A stretch of DNA of 64,000 nucleotides from Streptomyces sp. SAI-135 (GTDB taxonomy: Bacteria > Actinomycetota > Actinomycetes > Streptomycetales > Streptomycetaceae): NCBI RefSeq assembly GCF_029893805.1, contig NZ_JARXYP010000002.1:3100001-3164000 (forward strand), given 5' to 3'. Position numbers and translations under genes: made by a program. Below, one piece after another: positions 31,696 to 40,066 of the stretch; position 1 is the first letter of the stretch; the number at the start of each line of letters is the position of its first letter. The notes under the pieces were generated by a model. That model was not told the DNA's origin and searched no databases. It saw only the letters and a list, made by a program, of their open reading frames with translations.

Positions 31696-34600
31696 CGGGC
31701 CCGCGCGACGGACGTGTCATCACTTTCTACAGCTACAAGGGCGGTACGGGCCGCACCATGGCACTGGCCAACACCGCCTGGATCCTGGCCGCCAACGGCA
31801 AACGGGTCCTGGCCGTCGACTGGGACCTGGAGGCGCCGGGCCTGCACCGCTTCTTCCACCCGTTCCTCGACCCCAAGGCGCTGTCCGCGACCCCGGGCGT
31901 CATCAACATCATCCAGGACTACGCCTGGGCCGCGACCACCGGAACCCAGCGCCCCGACGACTGGCACCTGTCCTACGCCCAGGTCGAGCAGCACGCGGTG
32001 TCCATCCGCCCCGAACGCTTCGACCTGCACTTCCCCGAGGGCGGCTCGCTTGACTTCCTGTCCGCGGGCCGCCAGGACCGGGCCTACTCGGCGGCGGTCA
32101 CCTCGTTCGAGTGGGACAACTTCTACGAACGCCTGGGCGGCGGCACCTTCCTCAGGGCCCTGCGGGCCAGCATGAAGGCGACGTACGACTACGTCCTGAT
32201 CGACAGCCGCACCGGCCTGTCGGACAACGCGGACATCTGCACCATGGAGATGCCCGACGTCCTGGTGGACTGCTTCACCCTGAGCGACCAGGCGCTGGAG
32301 GGCGCCGCGGTCGTCGCCCGCAGTGTGGAGGAGGGCTACCGGCCGCGCCGGATACGGGTCCTGCCGGTGCCGATGCGCATCGACGAGGGCGAGAAGGAGA
32401 AGGTCGACGCGGGCCGCGCGCTGGCCCGGATGCGGTTCGAGGGGCTGCCCAAGGGGGCGGACGGCCGGCCGCTGAGCCAGGAGGAGCTCAGCGCCTACTG
32501 GGGCAACGTCGAGATCCCGTACCGGCCCTACTACGCCTACGAGGAGACTCTCGCCACCGTCGGCGACGAGAGCGGCATCGCCAACTCGCTGCTGTCCGCC
32601 TTCGAGCGGCTCACCGCCGTCATCTCCGACCGCGAGGTCACCTCGCTGCCGCAGATCCCCGAGCCGGTCCGGCTGCGCTGCCGGGACGCCTACCTCAGGC
32701 GCCGGCCGCTGACCAGCGTGGCCGACGTCGTCGTCGCGTACGCGGCGGAGAAGCGGATGTGGGCCGACTGGGTCGAGTACCTGCTCAAGCGGGCGGGCTG
32801 CGAGGTCACGCTGCACGAGATCTCCACCGGTCCGGTCGAGCCGGCCGAGACCACCGCCCACACCGTGGTCCTGCTGTCGAAGACCTTCCAGGAGTCCCGG
32901 TACGCCGACTCCGTCTGGCGTGCCCTCGGCGAGCGGACCCCGGACGGCGCCCGCGGCTCGGTGGTGCCGCTGCGGGTCGAGGAGGTCCCGCTCCCGGAAC
33001 CGTGCACCGACCTGCACCGGCTCGACGAGGCGGAGTGCGTGGCCGCGCTCCAGCGGGCACTGGAACTCCCCTTGCAGCAGGCGGAGAACAGCCCGTCGGC
33101 GCCCCGCTTCCCCGGCATCACCCCCGGCATCTGGAACGCGCCCCAGCGCAACACGACCTTCACCGGCCGGGCCCCGATCATGGACCGCATCCGCACCCAG
33201 CTCGGCGAGCTGTCCGGGCCGCCGCAGCCGCAGGCACTGTTCGGCCTGGGCGGCGTGGGCAAGACGCAGCTCGCCATCGAGTACGTGCACCGGTTCATGG
33301 CCGACTACGACCTGGTCTGGTGGATGTCCGCCGAGCACATCGACGACGTGGTGGCCTCGCTCGCCGAACTAGCCCCGCTGATAGGCGCGACGGGCACCGA
33401 GGAGGACATGACGAAGGCCAGCCAGGAGGCCGTGCAGCGGCTGTCCAGGGGGTTACCGACCAAGCGCTGGATCCTGGTCTTCGACAACGCGGGCGACCCC
33501 GCGGAGCTGGCCCGCTACTTCCCCACCGGGGACGGCGGCCACATCCTCGTCACCTCCCGCAACCAGGCCTGGTCCCAGCACGGGGCGTCCCAGCAGATCG
33601 ACGTGTTCGAACGCCAGGAGAGCATCGAGCACCTGACCCGGCGCCGCGAGGGCGGCCTGTCGGCCGAGGACGCCGACCGGGTGGCGGAGGCCGTCGGCGA
33701 CCTGCCGCTGGCCGTCGAACAGGCGGCGGCCTGGCTGGCCGAGACCGCCACCCCGATCGAGGACTATCTGCGCCAGCTGGCCCGGCAGACCACCGAGGTC
33801 CTGGACCTCAACCAGCCGCCCGACTACCCGCGTACGGTCGCGGCGACCTGGAACGTCTCGATCGAGCAGCTGGAGAAACGCTCACCGGCGGCGGTACGGC
33901 TGCTCCAGCTGTGCGCCTTCCTCGCGCCCGAGCCGATCTCCCAGCAACTGCTGTACAGCAAGGAGATGATCGCGGCACTCAAGCCGTACGACCCCTCGCT
34001 CCAGGAGAGTCTGCTGCTCGGCCGGATCATCCGCGAGATCGGCCGGTTCGCGCTCGCCAAGGTCGACCAGAAGACCAACAGCCTCCAGGTGCACCGGCTG
34101 GTGCAGGCGGTGATCCGCTCCCAGATGCCCGAGGAGAAGCAGCAGGAGGCGCGGCACGTCGTGCACACCGTCCTGGCGGGCACCCGGCCCGACGGCGACG
34201 AGCCCATAGACGATCCGAGCACCTGGCCCCGCTTCGCCGTCATCTGGCCCCACCTGGCCGCCTCCGACGCCCGCAACTGCCGTGAGGCCGACACCCGCCG
34301 ACTGCTCATCGACCGCGTCCGCTACCAGTGGAAGCGCGGTGACTTCCTGGCCGCGCGGCGCCTCGCGGAGGACCTGCTCCAGCACTGGAAGCCGGTGCTG
34401 GGGGAGGACGACGTGTACTACCTCTACCTGCGCTTCCACCTGGCCAACGTGCTGCGTTCCCAGGGGCGTTACGTGGAGGCCCGGGAGATCGGCGAGGACC
34501 TGCTGGAGCGCCAGCGCCGGGAACTGGGCGAGCAGCATCCGCACACCTACGCCACCATGTCCGGGCTCTCCAGCGACCTGGCGGCGCTCGGCGAGTACAC

Positions 34601-35612
34601 GAAGGCGGTCGAGCTGGCCAAGGAGGCGCACACCGGCTTCAGCGAGATCTTCCACGAGTCGCACCGGCGCACCCTGAGCGCGGCCAACAACCTCGCCCTG
34701 GCCCTGCGGATGGTGGGCAACTACGGCGAGGCCCGCGGCATCGACCAGGACACGCTCGACCGCCGCATGGCCGTCCTCGGCCCCGACCACCCGTACACGC
34801 TGGCCTCGGCCGAACGCCTCGGCCGGGACCTGCGGGAGGTAGGGCGGTACGCGGAGTCGGTGTCGATCCTCTCCCGCACCTACGCGGCTCACAAACGGAT
34901 CCTGACCAGGGAGTTCCCCGGCACCCTGCGCTGCGCCAAGTCCCTGGCGGTGTCGCTGCGCCGCAACGGCCAGCTGGAGGACGCCCGCCGGCTGACCGAG
35001 GCGACCCGCAAGCAGTACAAGGACCAGTACTCGGCCCCCACGCCGGACTCGCTGGCCTGCGACCTGAACCTGGCGGCCGACCTGTTCGCGGCCGACGAAC
35101 GGGACCGGGCCCGCGAGGTGGCCAGGGAGGTGCTCGCCGAGTACATGAAGGTGCCGGGCGAGGCGCACCCGTACACCCAGGCCGCCCTGAACAACCTGGG
35201 GATCTTCCACTGGGGCTGCCGGGACCTGGACGAGGCGGAGGCGGTGTTCCTGAAGGTGCTGCCCCGTATGGCGGAGGTGCTGGGCGAGCACCATCCGCAC
35301 GCGGTGTTCTGCAGCGTGAACTACGCCAACGTCCTCTACGACCAGGGCCGTTACGAGGAGGCACGGGAACGCGACGAGGCGGCGCTGCCGGTCCTGCGCG
35401 AGGCCCTCGGCGGCCACCACCCCGAAACGCTCGCCGTCGTCACCAACCTGGGGCTCACCCTGCGGGCCCTGGGCCGGGACGGCGAGGCCCGCGCCCTGCG
35501 GGAGGAGGCGATGGCGGAACTGCGCCTGCTCCTCGGCGAGGACAACGGCATCACCCTGCTGGCCGGCCGCGAACGGCGGATCTACCGGGACCTGGAGCCC
35601 CTCTCCGTGTGA
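31692..35612 (+). CDS. FxSxx-COOH system STAND protein: KGGVGR ATPase - TIR-like - NB-ARC - TPR
   Basis: A 1306-residue multidomain protein. Residues 1-330: SIMIBI-type P-loop ATPase with the variant FYSYKGGTGRTMALAN (Lys16-Arg21), VDWDLEAPG and LIDSRTGLSDNAD. About 335-465: TIR-like fold (VVVAYAAEKRMWADWVEYL, VVLLSKTFQESRYADSVWRA) that appears to lack the catalytic Glu. About 490-800: NB-ARC STAND NTPase with LFGLGGVGKTQLAIEY (Lys524), WILVFDNAGDP, HILVTSR and LPLAVEQAAAWL. From about 870: TPR repeats (NNLALALRMVGNYGEAR and similar). One in-frame TTA codon (33453-33455). STAND proteins oligomerise on ligand sensing by the TPRs; here the ligand might be the FxsA peptide (inference). Confidence 0.9.
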   Translation: MTGPRDGRVITFYSYKGGTGRTMALANTAWILAANGKRVLAVDWDLEAPGLHRFFHPFLDPKALSATPGVINIIQDYAWAATTGTQRPDDWHLSYAQVEQHAVSIRPERFDLHFPEGGSLDFLSAGRQDRAYSAAVTSFEWDNFYERLGGGTFLRALRASMKATYDYVLIDSRTGLSDNADICTMEMPDVLVDCFTLSDQALEGAAVVARSVEEGYRPRRIRVLPVPMRIDEGEKEKVDAGRALARMRFEGLPKGADGRPLSQEELSAYWGNVEIPYRPYYAYEETLATVGDESGIANSLLSAFERLTAVISDREVTSLPQIPEPVRLRCRDAYLRRRPLTSVADVVVAYAAEKRMWADWVEYLLKRAGCEVTLHEISTGPVEPAETTAHTVVLLSKTFQESRYADSVWRALGERTPDGARGSVVPLRVEEVPLPEPCTDLHRLDEAECVAALQRALELPLQQAENSPSAPRFPGITPGIWNAPQRNTTFTGRAPIMDRIRTQLGELSGPPQPQALFGLGGVGKTQLAIEYVHRFMADYDLVWWMSAEHIDDVVASLAELAPLIGATGTEEDMTKASQEAVQRLSRGLPTKRWILVFDNAGDPAELARYFPTGDGGHILVTSRNQAWSQHGASQQIDVFERQESIEHLTRRREGGLSAEDADRVAEAVGDLPLAVEQAAAWLAETATPIEDYLRQLARQTTEVLDLNQPPDYPRTVAATWNVSIEQLEKRSPAAVRLLQLCAFLAPEPISQQLLYSKEMIAALKPYDPSLQESLLLGRIIREIGRFALAKVDQKTNSLQVHRLVQAVIRSQMPEEKQQEARHVVHTVLAGTRPDGDEPIDDPSTWPRFAVIWPHLAASDARNCREADTRRLLIDRVRYQWKRGDFLAARRLAEDLLQHWKPVLGEDDVYYLYLRFHLANVLRSQGRYVEAREIGEDLLERQRRELGEQHPHTYATMSGLSSDLAALGEYTKAVELAKEAHTGFSEIFHESHRRTLSAANNLALALRMVGNYGEARGIDQDTLDRRMAVLGPDHPYTLASAERLGRDLREVGRYAESVSILSRTYAAHKRILTREFPGTLRCAKSLAVSLRRNGQLEDARRLTEATRKQYKDQYSAPTPDSLACDLNLAADLFAADERDRAREVAREVLAEYMKVPGEAHPYTQAALNNLGIFHWGCRDLDEAEAVFLKVLPRMAEVLGEHHPHAVFCSVNYANVLYDQGRYEEARERDEAALPVLREALGGHHPETLAVVTNLGLTLRALGRDGEARALREEAMAELRLLLGEDNGITLLAGRERRIYRDLEPLSV

Positions 35613-35688
35613 TCCCAGCGCGCACGGTCGACCCGGCCGCCCGGCAGCACTCCGCCGCGGACACGCGCCCGCGGGGGCAACCCGCCCG

Positions 35689-36567
35689 TCAACCCGTCCG
35701 GGCGTCGGTGAGGAGCCAGTCCAGTACGGCGGGCAGGGCGCGCAGGGCGGCGAAGTGGGCCGAGGTGGGTTCCAGGACGGCCGTGGCGCGCGGGATGCGG
35801 TCGGCGAGCCAGGAGGCGTGCGAGGCCGGGGAGAAGACGTCGTCCTTGCCGTGCCACAGCAGCACCGGCACCTTGATCCGCGCCGGGTCGAAGCCCCAGG
35901 AGGCGGTGAGGGCGAGGGCGTCGTCGATCCAGCCGTACGGCGAAGTGCGCAGTGCCTCACGGTAGTTGCGCAGCAGCATCGAGCGGATGGTGTTGTCCGA
36001 GACGATGAGCCGGTCGTCGGCGGTGAGGTCCTCGCGCAGTTCCTCCAGCAGCCGCGCCGGGTTGCTGCGGATGGCGGCGGAGCGCGGGATGATCCCGGCG
36101 GCGAACCGCTCGGGGTCGCTGGCGGCCGTGCTCAGGGCGGCGACGTTGGACGGCGCCATCCCCGCGTACCAGTCCAGGCCCTCGGCGTCGCGCGGTGCCC
36201 AGCCCACCATCGCCGCCGCCCGGGTGACCCGGTCGGGCAGCAGCGCGGCGCAGGCCAGGGCGTGCGGGGCGCCGGCGGACCGGCCGGCCACCGCGAACCG
36301 GTCCAGTTCCAGGGCGTCGGCGACATCGGCGACGTCCTGGGCCACGTCCGCCACCCGGCGGCGCGGCATCCGGTCCGAACCGCCGTATCCGGGACGGTCG
36401 TAGCTGATGAGACGGGCACCGCGCTGGTGGAGGAACATCGAGCGGGGTTTGGGCCCCACGCGGCTGCCCGGCATGCCGTGCAGGAGGAACACGGGGCGTC
36501 CGTGCGGATCCCCGGAGACCTCCACCCGTAACCGTCGTCCGTCCGCCGTGCGCACATGGTCGGGCAC
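35689..36567 (-). CDS. Alpha/beta hydrolase
   Basis: A 292-residue hydrolase starting MPDHVRTADGRRLRVEVSGD. Oxyanion loop VFLLHGMPGSRVG, strand RLISYDRPGYGGSD, nucleophile elbow VAGRSAGAPHA (Ser), acid near LLWHGKDDVFSP (Asp) and catalytic His in TSAHFAALRA. It belongs to the large proline-iminopeptidase/epoxide-hydrolase-like group; the substrate cannot be named. It converges on the end of the FxsABC operon with 76 bp between and is probably unrelated to it. Confidence 0.88.
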   Translation of the reverse strand: MPDHVRTADGRRLRVEVSGDPHGRPVFLLHGMPGSRVGPKPRSMFLHQRGARLISYDRPGYGGSDRMPRRRVADVAQDVADVADALELDRFAVAGRSAGAPHALACAALLPDRVTRAAAMVGWAPRDAEGLDWYAGMAPSNVAALSTAASDPERFAAGIIPRSAAIRSNPARLLEELREDLTADDRLIVSDNTIRSMLLRNYREALRTSPYGWIDDALALTASWGFDPARIKVPVLLWHGKDDVFSPASHASWLADRIPRATAVLEPTSAHFAALRALPAVLDWLLTDARTG

Positions 36568-36759
36568 CGCCGCGCTCCCCCCACCCGAGGCCTTGACCGG
36601 GCCACGCTGCCCGAACCTTGCCCACAGGGGCGTACGGCGAAACGAACTCGCAGGTCAAAGGGGGACCACGGCCGCGAGGACCGGCGCAGTTCGGCCATCA
36701 CGGCCGACTGCCGTCACCGCCGGCCGGCCATCAGTCGGACGCGTGCGGGACGCGGCCGG

Positions 36760-37779
36760 TCAGAGGGCGAACCAGCAGCGGACGGCCGTGCCGTCCGGCC
36801 CGGTGTGCGTCCGCACCAGGTCGGCGACGAGGTTGACCATGAGCAGGCCCCGGCCGCCCTGACGGTCCCGGGAGGGCGGCCGGCGGCCGGCCAGCAGGTC
36901 GGTGAGGCGCCCCTGGTCGCGGACCTCGCACACCACGTGCCCGTCCTCGGCCCACACCCGCAGCAGGCCCGAACCGCCGCCGTGCACCACGCTGTTGGTG
37001 GTCAGTTCGGCGACGGCCAGCGCCAGGTCGTCGAGCCGGGGCCGTACGAGCCCGAACCGCTCGGCCGCGTCGGACGCGAAGTGCCGGATCTCGCCGAGCA
37101 CGTCGGCGACGAAGGCGTGCGCGGCCACGTCCGGGGCCGGGGGCAGCGGGGCGTTGTAGCGGGCGTGCACGCCCTCGAAGTCGTAATGTCCGCTCGTCTC
37201 CTGCCGCCCTGAGCCGGCGTCGACGACCACGGGGTGGGTGGCGTACGCGTCGGCGACGGCCTGCGGGTCGAGGCGGCGGGTGTCGTAGGGGCACAGGATG
37301 GTGACCGTGCGGCCCCGGAAGGCGGCGTTGATCAGCGCCTCGTGCTGGACGCACGCGGGGTACTCGGCGGCCGAGCGGCCGGCCCAGACCGGTTCGCCGA
37401 CGATCCGCACCCGGGTGCCGGCCGGCTGGGCGTCGGCGAAGGCGCGCAGCACTCCCGGGATGATCCGGCCGGGGTTGCGCCCGGCCTCCCGCATGTCGAG
37501 GAACCGTACGGCCTTCTCGGCGCCGACCTCCGCCTTCAGCAGCCGCAGGTTCTCGGTGGGCACGGCCACGGCCACCGGTTCCCCGGCGGTGAGCGCCTCG
37601 TTGACGAACGGCACCACCGCGGCCAGGTACTCCTGTTCGTCGCGGTAGAAGAGCGCGGGATGCACGAACGGATCCGCGGCTTCCGTCACGGCGTTCACAG
37701 CGGGGTCACCGCGGCCCCGCACACCGCGGGTCGGCGCCGCCGTGGCGCCCGGTACCGGATCCTCACACCGACTCCCCAT
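36760..37779 (-). CDS. MEDS domain - HATPase_c anti-sigma regulatory protein (RsbA-like)
   Basis: A 339-residue protein. Residues about 35-195 form a MEDS sensory domain (FVHPALFYRDEQEYLAAVVPF, CPYDTRRLDPQAVADAYATH). Residues about 225-338 form a GHKL/HATPase domain (LDDLALAVAELTTNSVVHGG, DRQGGRGLLMVNLVADLV, GTAVRCWF). Such proteins act as serine-kinase anti-sigma factors or as sensors for organic ligands, without a DHp domain. It is divergent from the STAS-ANTAR gene, a natural partner in SigB-type networks. A GTG at 37698 (VNAVTEAADPF) is an alternative start. Confidence 0.85.
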   Translation of the reverse strand: MGSRCEDPVPGATAAPTRGVRGRGDPAVNAVTEAADPFVHPALFYRDEQEYLAAVVPFVNEALTAGEPVAVAVPTENLRLLKAEVGAEKAVRFLDMREAGRNPGRIIPGVLRAFADAQPAGTRVRIVGEPVWAGRSAAEYPACVQHEALINAAFRGRTVTILCPYDTRRLDPQAVADAYATHPVVVDAGSGRQETSGHYDFEGVHARYNAPLPPAPDVAAHAFVADVLGEIRHFASDAAERFGLVRPRLDDLALAVAELTTNSVVHGGGSGLLRVWAEDGHVVCEVRDQGRLTDLLAGRRPPSRDRQGGRGLLMVNLVADLVRTHTGPDGTAVRCWFAL

Positions 37780-38031
37780 TGCTGACTCGACCCTGTCCCT
37801 TCCGATACGTCTCCCCTCCCGAAACGTCTCCTGTCAAGACCTGCACGAGACCGCGTTTACCCGCGGAGTGCGCCCGTCACGCCCCGGCCGTCCGGGTGTA
37901 CTCCCCGAAGGGCCGGGCAGGCGCATCCCAGCACCGACGGATGCCGCTCCACCACACCCCGGGCCGGGGCCGGATCCGGCGGGGATCGGTGACTCAACGT
38001 CGTGACGACTGTGGGGAGCAGCGAGGCGGAC

Positions 38032-38703
38032 ATGAGCTCAGCGACACACTCTTCGCTCGCAGGGCGGCTCGACACCCTGACCATCGACAGCGACGTGGAG
38101 AGGGGCAGGGCCGTGCTCGCCGCCCGCGGCGATCTGGTCCACGGCTGTGCGGAGATCCTGGCCAGGACCCTGGCCCGGCTGCCGGAGGGCACCGGTCGGG
38201 TGCACCTGGACATGGCCGGTGTCGGCTTCATGGACACGACGGGGCTGCAGTTCCTGGAAGTACTCGACACCTACGCCCGCGGCCGTCGCGTACAGGTGTC
38301 GGCGACCGGCTGGGGCGAGCAGCCGCGCCGGGTCCTCGCGACCGCCGGTCTGGATCCCGACGACCCGTTGCACGGCCCCGGGACGCGCCGGGAGGCCGTG
38401 CCGTCCCTGCTGGTCCTGGAGCGCACCCAGCAGCTGGACCGGCTGCGCACGGAGGTCGAGCAGCTGCGGCAGGCGATCCTGACCCGCCCGGTCATCGACC
38501 AGGCGCGCGGGGTCCTGATGGCCGCCCACGCCTGCTCCTCGGACCAGGCGTGGGACGTCCTGCGGGAGGCCTCCCAGCTGTCCAACACCAAGCTGCGCGA
38601 GGTCGCCGCGGTGGTCGCGGCCGGCGCCGGGAGCGAGGGTCCGGCCCCGTCGCCCGAGCTGCGCCGGGCGCTGCGGACGGCGATCGACCGCTGTCTGAAC
38701 TGA
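38032..38703 (+). CDS. STAS-ANTAR domain protein
   Basis: A 223-residue protein. The N-terminal STAS domain (about 10-115) has VHLDMAGVGFMDTTGLQFL with the conserved phosphorylatable-type position, here MDTTGLQ. The C-terminal ANTAR domain (about 140-200) has LRTEVEQLRQAILTRPVIDQ then ARGVLMAAHACSSDQAWDVL, a three-helix RNA-binding fold that binds antiterminator hairpins. The combination links anti-anti-sigma signalling to transcription antitermination. The ATG at 38032 follows GCGAGGCGG, whereas upstream GTGs (38002, 38011) have no good site. It pairs with the divergent RsbA-like gene. Confidence 0.85.
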   Translation: MSSATHSSLAGRLDTLTIDSDVERGRAVLAARGDLVHGCAEILARTLARLPEGTGRVHLDMAGVGFMDTTGLQFLEVLDTYARGRRVQVSATGWGEQPRRVLATAGLDPDDPLHGPGTRREAVPSLLVLERTQQLDRLRTEVEQLRQAILTRPVIDQARGVLMAAHACSSDQAWDVLREASQLSNTKLREVAAVVAAGAGSEGPAPSPELRRALRTAIDRCLN

Positions 38704-39214
38704 CCGGCGTCAGTACGGCAGCAGTCGTCCCGAGGGGGTCCTGCGGTCGATCTCGGGCTGCCGGGTGTCACGGGAGGACGAGGGCCGACGGGTGACGCGA
38801 ACGCGGATCTGGCGGTTCATGGCGCCCTCCTCGGGCCTTGGCTGCTGTTCCCGACACGGACCAGCCTCGTCCCCGAGTCCCGCCCGCACATCGTGCCCAC
38901 GAAGGCACCTGCCCTGCCTCCCCCGGACGACCGCACCGCCTCCCGCTACTCCCGGGGGAGGACAACTACCCCCGAGAACGCCCGATCAAGCCTTGTCCGA
39001 GAGGACGCGAGGGAACACCCGCCGGCGCGCGAGGCGCACACTGGAGGAGCGCGGCAGCCGGAACCGGGGCCTCCGCGCTCCCGTGGGGCCGACCCGGAGC
39101 ATCCGGCCGGGCCTGCGCCCGCGGCACCCGTCGGCGCCGGAACCGCGGCGGTCGCGGGGCCCAGCGGCCCGCCGCGCCCGGAGGCCGCGGACGACACGCA
39201 CGCCAGGAGGGTCC
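38704..39214. other. 511-bp region without a convincing gene
   Basis: Several open frames exist but they have no family-like features. The region is Arg/Pro-coding in all frames and shows no strong ribosome-binding site until AGGAGG at 39205-39210. It probably holds the promoter of the following gene. Confidence 0.5.
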
Positions 39215-39874
39215 ATGCGCACAGGCACAGCCCCGGACGCGCCCGCACCCCGGGGCGCACGGCAGTTCGGCGGCTCACGACGGCTCGGTGACGCGCGGTG
39301 GCTCGGCGGCTTGCGGTGGCTCGGCGACTCACGACGGCTCGGCGGGTCGCGGTGGCTCGGCGGCTTGCGACGGCTTGGCGGGTCGCGGTGGCTCGCGGCC
39401 GTGCGGCCGCTTCTGCGCCCCCTCCTGCGCCCCCGCCGGCGCCCCGGCCCCACCCCCACCCCCGCCTGCCCGTCGCGGGCTCACCAGTTGCGGGCGCTCG
39501 TCGCGGTGCTGGACGAGGCGGTGGCCGCGCAGAGGCCGGCCGACGAGGCGGTGGCCGCGTGCGGCGAACCCGGCCCGCCGGCCCGCGGGGCGGCCCGGGA
39601 CTGCGGGCTCCAGAGCATCACCCTGCACCGGCTGCGCGCCCGGCTCCAGGACCTGTGGACCACGGACCCGGACCTGGTGGCGGCACAGGCACGCGCGGCC
39701 CGGCTGCTCGCCTACGACCTGTGGATGCTGCGCGCCTCGATGAACCTGGCCTGCACCACCCACCCCGTCGACCGCACCGAGGCGGCCCGGCTGCGCCTCA
39801 ACGGCCTGGGCCGCCCCGCGGACGACCTGCGCCGACTGCGCGACACCCTGCGCGCGGAGCTCTCCGGGGCGTAG
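39215..39874 (+). CDS. Hypothetical protein with a hexapeptide-repeat N-terminus
   Basis: A 219-residue protein beginning MRTGTAPDAPAPRGARQFGG. Residues about 20-60 are seven consecutive imperfect hexapeptides of the form (G/D)(S/A/L)R(R/W)L(G/A), for example GSRRLG, GLRWLG and GSRWLG. A Pro/Arg-rich linker follows, then a roughly 120-residue helical domain (HQLRALVAVLDEAVAAQRPA, AARLLAYDLWMLRASMNLAC). I do not recognise the family. The start is well supported by AGGAGG 5 nt upstream. The Arg/Trp/Leu repeats could form a membrane- or nucleic-acid-binding surface (inference). Confidence 0.6.
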   Translation: MRTGTAPDAPAPRGARQFGGSRRLGDARWLGGLRWLGDSRRLGGSRWLGGLRRLGGSRWLAAVRPLLRPLLRPRRRPGPTPTPACPSRAHQLRALVAVLDEAVAAQRPADEAVAACGEPGPPARGAARDCGLQSITLHRLRARLQDLWTTDPDLVAAQARAARLLAYDLWMLRASMNLACTTHPVDRTEAARLRLNGLGRPADDLRRLRDTLRAELSGA

Positions 39875-39900
39875 CGCTCCGGAGCGAGGCCGCCGTCCCG

Positions 39901-39957
39901 CTCCCGTCTGTCCCGCTCCCGTCTGTCCTCTCCCGTCTGTCCTCTCCCGTCTGTCCC
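39901..39957. repeat. 14-15-bp tandem repeat, four copies
   Basis: CTCCCGTCTGTCCCG, then CTCCCGTCTGTCCT twice, then CTCCCGTCTGTCCC. It lies between the hypothetical gene and the APC transporter gene. A pyrimidine-only strand of this length may affect transcription; the copy number probably varies between strains. Confidence 0.85.
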
Positions 39958-40066
39958 TTTCGGCAACACCCGGTCAAAAGTTCCCAATGAACGCTTGTGG
40001 GCCAGTCCGGCGGCGCCGATCATTGGCCGAATTCCGCCTGTCCCCGCTCATCCGCAGGAGCCCCCG

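Noticed and set aside
38765-39214. N-terminal extension of the hexapeptide-repeat protein from 38765
   Set aside because: Unconserved Arg/Pro-rich sequence without a ribosome-binding site; the ATG at 39215 has AGGAGG at good spacing.
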